Notes under the pieces: generated by a model
Databases searched by the model: none
Told to the model about the DNA's origin: nothing
Seen by the model: the letters and a program-made list of their open reading frames with translations, nothing else
DNA from: Microbacterium horticulturae
Lineage (GTDB): Bacteria > Actinomycetota > Actinomycetes > Actinomycetales > Microbacteriaceae
NCBI RefSeq assembly: GCF_029094505.1
Contig: NZ_CP119108.1
Location: 1-64,000 of the forward strand
Direction: 5' to 3'
Length of the DNA stretch: 64,000 nucleotides
In this document: piece by piece, positions 38,245 through 47,242 of the stretch
Layout of the letters: each line of letters opens with the position of its first letter
Position numbering within the stretch: position 1 is the stretch's first letter
Made by a program: the position numbers and the translations under genes

Positions 38245-38664
38245 GTGGCGGACCAGAAGCGTGATACGCGAGGATTCCGCGTGTACGGAATCGTCGAGAT
38301 CGTCATGGGAGCGATCTACCTGGCGGCGGGGATCCTCCTCTTCCTCGCTCTTCTGCCCGATGCCGACGTTGTGTTCTTCGTGCCCGTCGGACTCGTGGGC
38401 GCGATCGCCGTCGCAGACGGGATCGGCACCGTCAGGGCGGCCGGGCTGCCCTCGTTGCGCTGGCGCTGGCCACACCTGTGGCTCATGCTCGCGAGCGTGG
38501 TGGTGGCCTTCGCCGGTTCGATCGCCGTCTTCATCGTCGATCTGCCCGATCATCCAGGTGTCGGATTCGGCTTGGCGATGCTCCTGTTGATCCTCGGCGC
38601 GGTGCCGCTGATCATCGGATTGCGCACGACGCGCGCCATGCGTGCCGGGCACGATCACGACTGA
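38245..38664 (+). CDS. Small membrane protein with four helices
   Basis: The 139-aa protein has four predicted helices (GIVEIVMGAIYLAAGILLFLALL, VVFFVPVGLVGAIAVADGI, HLWLMLASVVVAFAGSIAVFIVDL, GFGLAMLLLILGAVPLIIGL) and short charged ends (ADQKRDTRGFR, TTRAMRAGHDHD). GTG 38245 follows GGAGGAG at good spacing. No known family motif; function unknown. Divergent from argG, followed by an alpha/beta hydrolase gene after 86 bases. Confidence 0.85.
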   Translation: MADQKRDTRGFRVYGIVEIVMGAIYLAAGILLFLALLPDADVVFFVPVGLVGAIAVADGIGTVRAAGLPSLRWRWPHLWLMLASVVVAFAGSIAVFIVDLPDHPGVGFGLAMLLLILGAVPLIIGLRTTRAMRAGHDHD

Positions 38665-38750
38665 CGCCTGGGCGAACCGATCAACACACGGCGCGCCCCT
38701 GTCGACCGTCCGGTAGATTCCACTGCGGACAAGGGACGGAAGGAGCGCCG

Positions 38751-39782
38751 ATGAGAAGACGCCGCTGGCCGAAAGTGCTGGGCATCGTCCTGGGGAGCGT
38801 GGCGGCCGTGGTGGCGTTGGTCGTCGTCGCGTTCCAGGTGAGTCCGTGGCCGAGCGTCCTCCTCCTACGCGCCGTCGGCGACGACGGCATGGGGACGGCC
38901 CGGGGCAACGAGGCGTACGTGCCCGACGGCATCCACTCCGATCTCGACCTCGTGTACCACGACGGCATGACGCTCGACGTCTTCCGCCCCGCCTCGGTGA
39001 GCGGGCCGCTGCCGACGATCGTGTGGGTGCACGGGGGCGGGTTCATCGGCGGGATCAAAGCGCCTCTGCGGCCGTACCTGAAGATCCTCGCGTCACACGG
39101 CTTCACCACCGTCAACGTCGAGTACACCCATGCTCCCGAAGCGACGTATCCGACGCCGGTGAAACAGCTCAGTGCTGCGCTGGAGTACGTTCGCGCGCAC
39201 GCCGGCGAGCTCGGCGTCGACGCCGATCAGATCGTGCTGGGCGGTGACTCCGCCGGCGCACACATCGCCGGTCAGACCGCGTTGGCCATCAGCGATGCGC
39301 GCTACGCGGCAGACGCCGATCTGCCGCGTGCCATCCCCGCCACAGCGCTGCGTGGTGCGGCCCTGTTCAGCGGCCCGTTCGATCTGCGGCTGACGAACCC
39401 CGAGAACCGCCAGATGGCGTGGTTTCTCAACACGGTGCTGTGGGCGTACACCGGCACGAAGGACTTCCGCACCGATCCCGCCCTCGCCTCCGTGTCTCTG
39501 CCCGAGCACGTGACCTCGTCGTATCCGCCCACGTTCCTCTCGACAGGCCCCGCCGACCCGCTCCTGAGCCATTCGGAATCCATGGCGAAGGCGCTGGCTG
39601 CGCACGGGGTGGATGTCACGACCCTGTTCTTCGACCCGGCGACGACGCCCGACACCGTCGGCCACGAGTATGCCCTCGCGCTGGACACGCCGCAGGGCAA
39701 GCGGGCGATGGTGCAACTGGTGGCCTATCTGCGCCGGGTGACAGACGGCCCCGAACCACCGGGCGTCAGCGCCGACTGGTGA
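38751..39782 (+). CDS. Alpha/beta hydrolase (hormone-sensitive lipase-like), membrane anchored
   Basis: The 343-aa esterase has an N-terminal membrane helix (KVLGIVLGSVAAVVALVVVAF, about 8-28) that would place the enzyme outside the membrane or at its surface. The lipase-like fold shows HGGGFIGG (oxyanion), nucleophile Ser in GGDSAGAHIA, Asp in GPADPLLSH and catalytic His near DTVGHEYAL. Carboxylester substrate unknown. ATG 38751 is used with AAGGAGCG just upstream. Convergent with the DUF202 genes, one base between stop codons. Confidence 0.9.
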   Translation: MRRRRWPKVLGIVLGSVAAVVALVVVAFQVSPWPSVLLLRAVGDDGMGTARGNEAYVPDGIHSDLDLVYHDGMTLDVFRPASVSGPLPTIVWVHGGGFIGGIKAPLRPYLKILASHGFTTVNVEYTHAPEATYPTPVKQLSAALEYVRAHAGELGVDADQIVLGGDSAGAHIAGQTALAISDARYAADADLPRAIPATALRGAALFSGPFDLRLTNPENRQMAWFLNTVLWAYTGTKDFRTDPALASVSLPEHVTSSYPPTFLSTGPADPLLSHSESMAKALAAHGVDVTTLFFDPATTPDTVGHEYALALDTPQGKRAMVQLVAYLRRVTDGPEPPGVSADW

Positions 39783-39783
39783 G

Positions 39784-40122
39784 TCACCCCACCAGGGCAG
39801 CGAGGCCGACGCCGAACAGCCCGATCAGCGTCGTGCCCACAGCGATCGCGCAGAGGGGAGCGGCGCCGCCCACGCGCGGCGTGCCCGAAGCAGCTGCGCG
39901 CTCGACGAAGGCATGATGCCGGCGCCGCGACATCCACCACATCCAGAGTGAGGCGACGACGCCCACCGCGCCCGGAATCGCCCACGCCAGTCCGCCCAGC
40001 AGCTCGGGCAGCAGCCGCATCGCCACGAGTGAGCCGACGGCGACCGACAGCCCGGTGCGCCGCCACGACAGCGTCGTGCGCTCGATCTGCAGGCCGACGT
40101 CGACCGGACCGGGTGCCGTCAT
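39784..40122 (-). CDS. DUF202-type small membrane protein
   Basis: Protein of 112 aa with the DUF202 beginning LQIERTTLSWRRTGLSVAVGSLVAMRLLPELLGG, in which the ERTTLSWRRT block corresponds to the [11 protein letters not shown] motif of the other DUF202 gene. Three helices. Coupled by four bases to the gene upstream, suggesting the two subunits form one membrane complex. Function unknown; ATG 40122. Confidence 0.85.
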   Translation of the reverse strand: MTAPGPVDVGLQIERTTLSWRRTGLSVAVGSLVAMRLLPELLGGLAWAIPGAVGVVASLWMWWMSRRRHHAFVERAAASGTPRVGGAAPLCAIAVGTTLIGLFGVGLAALVG

Positions 40123-40499
40123 CGCAGCAGCACCGCCAGCAGCACGAGCACGCCGGCCACTGCCAGCGTGACCGCCAGAGCGGCTCCGACCGGCGGGTGC
40201 GGAAGGTGTCGGGCCTCGCGCATCGCGCGCTCGGTGTACGCCCAGGCGATCCACGAGGCCAGGGGGAGCACCGCGCCGACGATGATCAGGACGAGGGATG
40301 CCGCGAGCCGCAGCTGCGGCTGCAGATCCAGTCCGAGCGCCTCGAGGGCGACACCGCCGGCGATCAGGGCGAGCGACGTGCGCGTCCACGCGAGGAACGT
40401 CCGCTCGTTGGCGAGTGAGAAGCGGGCGTCGGGTTCGGTCCCACGCGCGAACACCGCCCGTGGGAAGCGGTGACCGGGGCTGTCGGTGGGCGAGGTCAT
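40119..40499 (-). CDS. DUF202/YidH-family membrane protein
   Basis: The 126-aa protein contains [34 protein letters not shown], the signature of YidH/DUF202, then two more helices ([24 protein letters not shown] and [20 protein letters not shown]). First of a two-gene pair with the other DUF202 gene. ATG 40499 is chosen ([13 protein letters not shown]). No catalytic residues; role unknown. Confidence 0.88.
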   Translation of the reverse strand: MTSPTDSPGHRFPRAVFARGTEPDARFSLANERTFLAWTRTSLALIAGGVALEALGLDLQPQLRLAASLVLIIVGAVLPLASWIAWAYTERAMREARHLPHPPVGAALAVTLAVAGVLVLLAVLLR

Positions 40500-40587
40500 G
40501 ACGTCATCGTACGGGCGACTGTGGCCGCGGCATCCCGTCTCGATAGGATGGAGTGCAACCCGTCCTTTCATCAACCGGGGGTCTCTC

Positions 40588-41871
40588 ATGCCGGGAATCG
40601 TCATCGTCGGAGTGCAATGGGGTGACGAGGGGAAGGGCAAGGCCACTGATCTCCTCGCCGACCGCACCGACTGGGTCGTCAAGTTCAACGGCGGCAACAA
40701 CGCCGGCCACACCGTGGTGGTGGGCGATGAGAAGTACGCGCTGCACCTGTTGCCCAGCGGCATCCTGACTCCCGGCGTCACCCCGGTGATCGGCAACGGC
40801 GTGGTCATCGACCTCGAGGTGCTCTTCAGCGAGCTCGAGGCGCTGACCGCCCGTGGCGTCGACGTGTCGCGGCTGAAGGTCAGCGCGAACGCGCACATCA
40901 TCACGCAGTATCACCGCACCCTCGACAAGGTGACCGAGCGCTTCCTCGGCAAGCGGCAGATCGGCACGACCGGGCGCGGCATCGGCCCGACCTACGCCGA
41001 CAAGATCAACCGCGTCGGCATCCGCGTGCAGGACCTCTTCGACGAGGGCATCCTGCGCCAGAAGATCGAGGGCGCGCTCGACCAGAAGAACCACCTGCTG
41101 CTGAAGGTCTACAACCGGCGCGCGATCACATGCGATGAGGTGCTCGAAGACCTTCTGTCGTACACCGAGCGACTGCGCCCGATGGTCGACGACACCGCCC
41201 TGCTGCTCGATCGAGCGCTCGACGCCGGCGACGTCGTCGTGTTCGAGGGCGGCCAGGCCACGATGCTCGACATCGACCACGGCACCTATCCGTTCGTCAC
41301 GTCGTCGTCGGCCACCGCCGGGGGAGCGGCCACGGGCTCGGGTGTAGGTCCGAACCGGCTCGACCGCATCGTCGGCATCGTCAAGGCGTACACGACCCGG
41401 GTGGGCGCGGGCCCGTTCCCGACCGAGCTGTTCGACGAGTCGGGCGACTGGCTGCGCTCGCGCGGCTTCGAGTTCGGCACTACTACCGGCCGCCCGCGAC
41501 GCGTGGGCTGGTACGACGCCCCGGTGACCCGATACGCGACGCGCATCAACGGCATCACCGACCTGGTGATGACCAAGCTCGACATCCTCACCGGGCTTGA
41601 GCAGATTCCCGTGTGCGTCGCCTACGACGTGGGCGGAGAGCGCTTCGACGAGGTGCCGGTCAACCAGACCGACTTCCACCACGCGACGCCGATCTACGAG
41701 TACTTCCCTGGCTGGAGCGAAGACATCTCGGGTGCCCGCACCTTCGAAGACCTGCCGCAGACCGCGCAGGACTACGTCATCGCCCTCGAGAAGATGAGCA
41801 ACACGCGCATCTCGGTGATCGGTGTGGGTGCCGCGCGCGACGCCGTCGTCGTGCGCCACGACCTCGTCTGA
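40588..41871 (+). CDS. purA: Adenylosuccinate synthetase
   Basis: GTP-dependent enzyme of 427 aa joining IMP and aspartate in AMP synthesis. N-terminal [18 protein letters not shown] and [11 protein letters not shown] hold the GTP-binding and catalytic residues (Asp in WGDEGKGK, His in AGHTV); [15 protein letters not shown] and [13 protein letters not shown] are further signatures. ATG 40588 is preceded by AACCGGGGG. Expressed with the lactonase-like gene 47 bases downstream, which may only be a neighbour. Full length. Confidence 0.97.
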   Translation: MPGIVIVGVQWGDEGKGKATDLLADRTDWVVKFNGGNNAGHTVVVGDEKYALHLLPSGILTPGVTPVIGNGVVIDLEVLFSELEALTARGVDVSRLKVSANAHIITQYHRTLDKVTERFLGKRQIGTTGRGIGPTYADKINRVGIRVQDLFDEGILRQKIEGALDQKNHLLLKVYNRRAITCDEVLEDLLSYTERLRPMVDDTALLLDRALDAGDVVVFEGGQATMLDIDHGTYPFVTSSSATAGGAATGSGVGPNRLDRIVGIVKAYTTRVGAGPFPTELFDESGDWLRSRGFEFGTTTGRPRRVGWYDAPVTRYATRINGITDLVMTKLDILTGLEQIPVCVAYDVGGERFDEVPVNQTDFHHATPIYEYFPGWSEDISGARTFEDLPQTAQDYVIALEKMSNTRISVIGVGAARDAVVVRHDLV

Positions 41872-41918
41872 TCCAGGTCGCCGAGCGGCCGGCGGCGATG
41901 CCGCAGAAAGGGAAAACC

Positions 41919-43148
41919 ATGCGTTTGTTCACCGGCGGCTACACCGCCGACATGGACGGTTCGGCCACCGGCATCGGCACTCTCCTGGCCGGCGGCGCGG
42001 ATGACGCGCTCGCGGGCGGGCCGCTGGGCTTCGCGGGCGATGCCGCAGCCACCGGAGGTTCGCCCTCGTGGATCGCCGCACACCCGACCCTCGACGTGCT
42101 GTACGCAGCGCTCGAGGCCGACGGTGCGGTGCAGGCGTTCGCGCGCACAGGGGAGGCCTCGTTCACCCGGCTCGGCGGTCCGGTCGCCGCCGGTGATCTG
42201 ACCTGCCACGTCGCGGTGGCGCCCGACGGAGCCTCGCTGCTGGCGGCGTGCTGGGGTGACGGCCGCATCGTGCGGATGCCGCTGGATGCCGCGGGCCGCC
42301 CCTCGTCGCCGACGCTCGCGCCGGCAGCGGCTGACCCGTACGCCGAGCCCGACCTCGCCGCCGCGCTCGCCGCGGGCGAGGCCGCCGGCGCGGTCGACCT
42401 CTCCCGCCTCCTTTCGCCCTCCGCGCCCAGCCCTTCCCCGCTGAGAGTGCAGCTGGCGGACGAGGAAGCGGGTGGTTCCCTATCTCTCGGCGATCAGCTG
42501 CACTCTCACGGTGATACCGGGGGTGCGAGTGCGGAGTCCGCCGGCGACACCCGGGTCTCGCGCACCCACCAGAGCGCGTATCTGCCCGGCGGCGTGATCG
42601 CGACGACCGACATGGGTCTCGACCTGGTGCGGTTCTGGCGGGATGCCGCGACCGGCCTGCGACCGATTGGACAGGTCGTGCTGCCCCGGGGGAGCGGCCC
42701 GCGCCACATGCGCTGGCACCCGAGCGGGCATCTGTACGTCATCACAGAGCTGTCGCGCGAGGTGTTCGTGCTCGCCCCCGAGGCCTCGGGCGCCTGGCGG
42801 ATCATCGCGGGCACGCCGCTGGCCGGGGGCCTGCTCGACGACGACACGGCCGCCGAGCTCGCGGCATCCCGCGACGGCGAATTCCTCTATGCGGGCGTGC
42901 GCGGCTCGAACACTATCGCCACGCTGCGCGTGCGCGGCGACGGCTCGCAGCTGCAGCCGGTGGCGCTCGTCGACTCGGGGGTGAACTGGCCCCGGCATCA
43001 CATCGTCGTGCGCGACACGCTGCTGGCCGCCGGTCAGCTCGGCGATGAGGTCGCCTCGCTCGCGCTCGACCTGCGCACGGGCGTGCCCGGCACCGTTCGC
43101 CATCGCACCGCGGTGCCGTCGCCGACCTGCCTGCTGCCCGCGCGCTGA
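41919..43148 (+). CDS. Lactonase-like beta-propeller protein with palindromic repeat insert
   Basis: The 409-aa protein belongs to the YbhE/Pgl-type beta-propeller family (LFTGGYTADMDGSATGIGTL, HVAVAPDGASLLAACWGDG, HMRWHPSGHLYVITELSREVFVL, ASRDGEFLYAGVRGSNTIATL), cytoplasmic, with 6-phosphogluconolactonase activity in some members. Between blades it has an Ala/Pro-rich stretch and the peptide encoded by a 67-bp palindromic repeat (RVQLADEEAGGSLSLGDQLH), continuing to SRTHQSAYLPGG, the normal next segment. The insert is in frame, so the protein should still be made. ATG 41919 follows AAAGGGAAA. Confidence 0.87.
   Translation: MRLFTGGYTADMDGSATGIGTLLAGGADDALAGGPLGFAGDAAATGGSPSWIAAHPTLDVLYAALEADGAVQAFARTGEASFTRLGGPVAAGDLTCHVAVAPDGASLLAACWGDGRIVRMPLDAAGRPSSPTLAPAAADPYAEPDLAAALAAGEAAGAVDLSRLLSPSAPSPSPLRVQLADEEAGGSLSLGDQLHSHGDTGGASAESAGDTRVSRTHQSAYLPGGVIATTDMGLDLVRFWRDAATGLRPIGQVVLPRGSGPRHMRWHPSGHLYVITELSREVFVLAPEASGAWRIIAGTPLAGGLLDDDTAAELAASRDGEFLYAGVRGSNTIATLRVRGDGSQLQPVALVDSGVNWPRHHIVVRDTLLAAGQLGDEVASLALDLRTGVPGTVRHRTAVPSPTCLLPAR
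42442..42508. repeat. 67-bp palindromic repeat, copy 3, inside a reading frame
   Basis: TGAGAGTGCA to TGCACTCTCA, same spacing and same middle (TTCCCTATCTCTCGGCGA) as copy 1. It lies inside the lactonase-like gene and keeps its frame open, encoding a polar segment between two blades. Confidence 0.9.
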
Positions 43149-43158
43149 GTCAGACGAG

Positions 43159-43295
43159 CGCGGCTTCACCGACCTGCCCTGTGCGTAAGCCAGGGCGGCT
43201 TCACCGACCTGCGCCGTGCGTAAGCCAGCGCGGCCTCACCGGCCTGGGCCGTGCGTAAGCCAGGCCTTCACTGGCCTGCCCTGTGCGCACGTCAG
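43159..43295. repeat. Tandem array, unit 35 bp, about four copies
   Basis: Units begin at 43159, 43194, 43229 and (32-bp degenerate) 43264. Each contains GGCTTCACCGACCTG-like sequence, then CCGTGCGTAAGCCAG. Copies are adjacent with no spacers and vary by a few bases. Confidence 0.88.
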
Positions 43296-43310
43296 GTGCA
43301 TCGGTTTTCG

Positions 43311-43367
43311 GCATTGAACTTCCGGTTCACACAACGGCGAGGGCTGTGTGAACCGGAAGTTCAATGC
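43311..43367. terminator. Perfect 23-bp-arm palindrome, probable two-way terminator
   Basis: Arms 43311-43333 and 43345-43367 are exact inverse copies (outer part GCATTGAACTTCCGG) around an 11-base loop, followed by GCTTTT on + and by a T-run on - (AAAACCGA on +). It lies between convergent genes, so termination from both sides is likely. It resembles the other palindromes of the window in size. Confidence 0.8.
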
Positions 43368-43586
43368 GCTTTTGGAAAGGTTCCGCCGGCCCGGGCCACG
43401 GCCTGGTCCCGCCGGCCCCGGTCCCGCCGGCCCGAGGTTCCGTCAGCCCTGGTCCCGTCGGCCGGACGAGAGGCTCCGCGGGCCGTGCAGGGAGGGTAAG
43501 TCGGGCCGGGATAGGGACTCCGGCCGCCGGAACATCCCGGCCAGGCCGGCACGAGCACCCGGCCGCGCCTCAGACGGCGCGCCCGC

Positions 43587-44783
43587 CTACACTTTCGCGT
43601 CTTGGCGTGGAATCACGACCTGCTTGATGATCAGCAGGATCGACGCGGTCACCGGGATCGCGACGAGCGCTCCGAGCAGCCCCAGCAGTGTGCCGCCGAC
43701 GAGCGCGCCGATGACGACGAGCGAGCCGGGCACCGACACCGCCTTGTTCATGACGCGGGGCGTGAGCACGTACGCCTCGATCTGCATGTAGATGATGTAG
43801 ACGATCGCGAAGATCAGCGCGCCGAGCGGGCTGGCGAACAGCGCGATCGTCGTGCCGATCACCCAGAACAGCACCGATCCCACAAGGGGGATGAGCGTGA
43901 TGATGAACGCCACGACAGCCAGCAGCAGCGGGAACGGCAGCTGCAGCACCAGATAGAGGATGAACGCGACCAGTGCGTTGAAGAAGGCCAGCACGACCAT
44001 CCCGCCCAGGTACCCGCCGATCGACGTCGTGATCTGCTCGGTGATCGATGCGACCTTCGGCCGGTTGCGAGCCGGTGCCAGCGTGGTGAACGCCACCTTC
44101 ATGGTCGGCAGCGACGCGAGGAAGTAGAGGCTCAGCACGAGGATGATGATCAGCCCGGAGATCGTCGTGCCGATGGTCACGCCCACCTGCACCACGCCGC
44201 CGCCGATGGCGGCGATGTTGGCCGGGTCGGACAGGAACTTCTGCACTTGACCGACGAGATCGCCGACCTGGTCGCCGAAGTTGCTCTGCAGCCAGGCGTA
44301 CAAGTCGGTGGCCTGGAAGTCCGACACTAGCTGCGGCACGTTCTTCACGAACGCGGTGATCTGCTGGATCACGGTCGGGATGATCAGCCAGAGCACACCG
44401 ACCAGCACGAGTGCGAACACCGTGTAGACGATGACGATGCCCCACGCGCGCTGCACGTTGTGCCGTTCCAGCATCCGCACCAGTGGGTCGAGGCCGAGCG
44501 CCGCGAACATCGCGAAGACGACGTAGATGATGACCGTCGACAGATTCGAGACCGCCAGCCCGAGCAGGATCGCCACCAGCGCCCCCGCCGTGACGAAGAA
44601 CCCCACGGCGAACGGATGGTTCAAACTCGCCCAGAACGTGCGCGACGGCACGGCCTCGCCGGACTGCAGGGCGACGGCGTCGGTCGCGGGTCCGTCGACG
44701 GGGAGGGTGGATGCCGCAGCCGCGGCATCCACGTCTTCAGCGGCCGCGTCGACCGCGGGGACATCGCCCGTTGCGTCTGTCAT
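43587..44783 (-). CDS. AI-2E family transporter (TqsA/PerM-like permease)
   Basis: Polytopic protein of 398 aa, about 8 helices (FAVGFFVTAGALVAILLGLAVS, TVIIYVVFAMFAALGLDPLVRMLE, GGVVQVGVTIGTTISGLIIILVLSLYFLAS, LPLLLAVVAFIITLIPLVGSVLFWVIGTTIALF). The pattern of the AI-2E exporter family, including PLVGSVLFWVIG and the C-terminal TLLGLLGALVAIPVTASILL. Members export signal molecules or act as Na+/H+ antiporters; the role here is unassigned. ATG 44783 is used although a GTG three codons upstream is possible. Acidic, Ala-rich cytoplasmic N-terminus. Confidence 0.9.
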   Translation of the reverse strand: MTDATGDVPAVDAAAEDVDAAAAASTLPVDGPATDAVALQSGEAVPSRTFWASLNHPFAVGFFVTAGALVAILLGLAVSNLSTVIIYVVFAMFAALGLDPLVRMLERHNVQRAWGIVIVYTVFALVLVGVLWLIIPTVIQQITAFVKNVPQLVSDFQATDLYAWLQSNFGDQVGDLVGQVQKFLSDPANIAAIGGGVVQVGVTIGTTISGLIIILVLSLYFLASLPTMKVAFTTLAPARNRPKVASITEQITTSIGGYLGGMVVLAFFNALVAFILYLVLQLPFPLLLAVVAFIITLIPLVGSVLFWVIGTTIALFASPLGALIFAIVYIIYMQIEAYVLTPRVMNKAVSVPGSLVVIGALVGGTLLGLLGALVAIPVTASILLIIKQVVIPRQDAKV

Positions 44784-44880
44784 GGAGCACACTCTATGGG
44801 CACCGCGGCGTCACACCCGGCAGGCTCGCACGGCCCGGGCGATAGGGTCGAAACGCACTGCACGCTGACGGAGAACCACC

Positions 44881-45180
44881 ATGACCGACGCCGAAGACCC
44901 CATCGACACGCTGCGACGCTTTCGCCACAGCATCGACAACATCGACGCCGCGCTCATCTACCTGCTGGCCGAGCGGTTCAAGTGCACCAAACAGGTGGGT
45001 CGGCTGAAGGCCGAACACAAAATGCCGCCGTCCGATCCTGCGCGCGAAGAGCAGCAGATAGCGCGCCTGCGCAACCTCGCCGAAGAGGCCGACCTCGACC
45101 CCGAGTTCGCGCACAAGTGGTTCTCGTTCGTGGTCGCCGAGGTGATCCAGCACCACGAAGCCGCCGCGGACGGCGCCTGA
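44881..45180 (+). CDS. Chorismate mutase, AroQ type
   Basis: All-helical enzyme of 99 aa converting chorismate to prephenate for Phe/Tyr. N-terminal helix PIDTLRRFRHSIDNIDAALIYLLAERFKCTKQVGRLKAEHKMP carries the active-site Arg and Lys of the AroQ fold, and the later REEQQIARLRNLAEEADLDPEFAHKWFSFVVAEVIQHHE completes the bundle. ATG 44881 is preceded by GACGGAGAACC. Intracellular form (no signal peptide). Divergent from the AI-2E gene. Confidence 0.93.
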   Translation: MTDAEDPIDTLRRFRHSIDNIDAALIYLLAERFKCTKQVGRLKAEHKMPPSDPAREEQQIARLRNLAEEADLDPEFAHKWFSFVVAEVIQHHEAAADGA

Positions 45181-45234
45181 CGCGACGATCCCCCCGAGCC
45201 CACAAGAGCACAGGGGGAACGACGCGATCCAGGA

Positions 45235-45957
45235 TCAGGGAGTCAGCCGCCGCAGCATCCAGAACTCGGTTGCTGCCAGCACGACCACGATGGCCAGCAC
45301 CACCAGCGAGAGCGGCACGACTCCGAGGCTTGCCAGCCATCCGAACACGGCGGCCCAGGCGTTGAACCGACCGATGATCCACAGTGCGACGAGGAGGAGC
45401 GCCCCCACGCCCACGAGCACCAGGGTCAGGCCGATTCCGCCGAAGCGCTTGTAGATCGTGGCGCACCAGAACCCCGCGGTGAAGGTGAGCATCGCCAGGG
45501 CGAAGACCGACAGCGCCGAACCCAGTGGCCCCGAGGCCCACGTCCAGTCGGTGTAGAACATCCAGCCGTTCAGACCCCAGCCGCCGGTGGCCGACTCGAT
45601 GAGTCCGCCGACGGTCGTCACCACCGCCAGGAGCGCCGCCGTCAGGGCGGCGGTCAGGTAGGTGCCGAAGAAGAACTCGCGGCGGGTCACGCTCATCGCC
45701 TGCGAGAACGGGAACGTGAGAGTGAGCGACTGGATGCCGACGGCGAGCAGGTACCAGATGAGCGCCTGGGCGCCGCCCGAGTACTTGGGGCCGCCGTAGG
45801 GGATCATCAACCAGATCACCATGGAGAACACGAACACCGCGGCGAGGATGATCAGCGGGATCCACACGAAGGTCATCCGGTTCACGAACTGCATGCGCAC
45901 GACGTTGACGATGCGACCGCGCGGGGTGGCCGAGGCGGTCTGGGTGAGGGCGGTCAT
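45235..45957 (-). CDS. ABC exporter permease, six-helix
   Basis: The 240-aa permease shows about six helices (TFVWIPLIILAAVFVFSMVIWLMI, IWYLLAVGIQSLTLTFPFSQA, TYLTAALTAALLAVVTTVGGL, GLTLVLVGVGALLLVALWIIGR, LASLGVVPLSLVVLAIVVVLAATEFWML). Works with the ATPase encoded upstream (ATGA overlap). The gntR-ATPase-permease layout resembles YtrA-YtrBC systems that respond to cell-wall antibiotics; substrate unknown. Confidence 0.88.
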   Translation of the reverse strand: MTALTQTASATPRGRIVNVVRMQFVNRMTFVWIPLIILAAVFVFSMVIWLMIPYGGPKYSGGAQALIWYLLAVGIQSLTLTFPFSQAMSVTRREFFFGTYLTAALTAALLAVVTTVGGLIESATGGWGLNGWMFYTDWTWASGPLGSALSVFALAMLTFTAGFWCATIYKRFGGIGLTLVLVGVGALLLVALWIIGRFNAWAAVFGWLASLGVVPLSLVVLAIVVVLAATEFWMLRRLTP

Positions 45958-46859
45958 CGCAGGGCTCCTTCGTTCGGGACGTGGCTATCGGCCGCGCGCT
46001 GCGTCATGCGCACGATCAGCTGCTGCAGCGAGACGGGCACGACATCGAGGCCGGATGCCGCGAGCCGTCGCCGTTCGTCGTCGGTGAGCGCGCCCAGCAC
46101 GGTCACGGAGACGACGCGCCCGAGCGACTCGCGGTGGATGACCTCGCGGCCGGCGACGAACGCCTCGACCGCGCCGGCATCGCCCACGATCGTGGCGGCG
46201 CGGTCGCGTACCTCGTCGGTGGTCTCGTCCATGATGATCCGGCCCTGATCGATCACGAGCACGCGCTCGATGAGGTTCGAGACCTCGTCGATCAGGTGAC
46301 TCGAGAGGATGATCGTGCGCGGGTAGGCGGCGTAATCTTCGATGAGTCTGTCGTAGAAGACCTGCCGGGCCACGGCATCCAACCCCAGATACGGCTCGTC
46401 GAAGAACGTGATCTCGGCGCGCGAGGCGAGGCCGATGATCACGCCGACCGCCGAGAGCTGGCCACGCGAGAGCTTCTTGATGCGCCGGTTCATCGGCAGC
46501 TGGAAGTCGGCGACGAGCCGGTCGCACAGCTCCTGATCCCAGTTCGGGAAGAAGAGCTTCGCCGTGCGGAAGGCGTGCGGGGCCTTCGCGTCATCGGGGT
46601 ACTTCTGACTCTCGCGCACGAAGCACATGCGCGGCAGTACCCGCGCGTTCTCGTAGGGCACCTCGCCGAACACGCGGACGTCGCCGCTCGTGGCGAAGTT
46701 CTGCGCTGTGAGGATCGACATGACGGTCGTCTTGCCGGCGCCGTTGCGGCCGAGCAGGCCGTAGATCACGTCCTTCTCGATCTTGAATCCGACGTCGTCG
46801 ACGGCGATGACGTCGCCGTAGCGCTTGGTGAGGTTCTCCACCTCGATGACGCTGGTCAC
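45954..46859 (-). CDS. ABC transporter ATP-binding protein (YtrB-like)
   Basis: ATPase of 301 aa. Walker A is LLGRNGAGKTTVM, ABC signature KKLSRGQLSAVGVIIGL, Walker B RAEITFFDEPYLGLD, switch ILSSHLIDEVSNLIER. About 80 C-terminal residues form an extra domain. Start coincides with the stop of the GntR gene (ATGA). The pair exports a compound under control of that regulator. Confidence 0.93.
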   Translation of the reverse strand: MTSVIEVENLTKRYGDVIAVDDVGFKIEKDVIYGLLGRNGAGKTTVMSILTAQNFATSGDVRVFGEVPYENARVLPRMCFVRESQKYPDDAKAPHAFRTAKLFFPNWDQELCDRLVADFQLPMNRRIKKLSRGQLSAVGVIIGLASRAEITFFDEPYLGLDAVARQVFYDRLIEDYAAYPRTIILSSHLIDEVSNLIERVLVIDQGRIIMDETTDEVRDRAATIVGDAGAVEAFVAGREVIHRESLGRVVSVTVLGALTDDERRRLAASGLDVVPVSLQQLIVRMTQRAADSHVPNEGALR

Positions 46860-47242
46860 AGCGCGCTCCCTCCGGTGGTGGTGTGTGCAGACGCGCGCTC
46901 GCGGATGAGTGCGCGCAGGTCGTCGGCGTCGAGCCCGATCTTGGCCGCCTCGGCCAGGAGCGGTTCGACGTAGCGGTCGGCGAACGCCGAACGCCGCTCT
47001 TCGAGCAGCAGGTGCCGCGCGCCGGGCGCGACGAACATGCCGATGCCGCGCCGCTTGTAGAGCACGCCCTTGTCGACGAGCATGTTCACTCCCTTCGCCG
47101 CAGTGGCGGGGTTGATGCGATGGAAGGAGGCGAGCTCGTTCGTCGACGGGGCTTGCGCCTCTTCGGCGAGACTGCCGTCGATGATGGCGTCTTCGACGCT
47201 CTCCGCGATCTGCAGGAAGAGCGCTCTGCCTTCGTCGACCAC
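46856..47242 (-). CDS. GntR-family regulator, YtrA subgroup
   Basis: Short repressor of 128 aa: winged helix at the N-terminus (LFLQIAESVEDAIIDGSLAEEAQAPSTNELASFHRINPATAAKGVNMLVDKGVLYKRRGIGMFVA) and a small helical C-terminus of about 45 residues without a large ligand domain, as in YtrA. It controls an ABC exporter operon in the family's known cases. First gene of the operon; GTG start at 47242. A dyad at 47264-47279 lies directly upstream. Confidence 0.92.
   Translation of the reverse strand: MVDEGRALFLQIAESVEDAIIDGSLAEEAQAPSTNELASFHRINPATAAKGVNMLVDKGVLYKRRGIGMFVAPGARHLLLEERRSAFADRYVEPLLAEAAKIGLDADDLRALIRERASAHTTTGGSAL

Larger units (their letters stand above)
43149..43586. other. Repeat-rich gap between convergent genes, 438 bp
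   Basis: The gap holds a 35-bp tandem array (43159-43295), a long perfect palindrome (43311-43367) and a low-complexity CCCGCCGGCCC-rich stretch to about 43560. No gene seen. Confidence 0.7.

Noticed and set aside
43159..43295. CRISPR-like array
   Set aside because: The 35-bp units are directly adjacent without unique spacers, and no cas gene is in the window.
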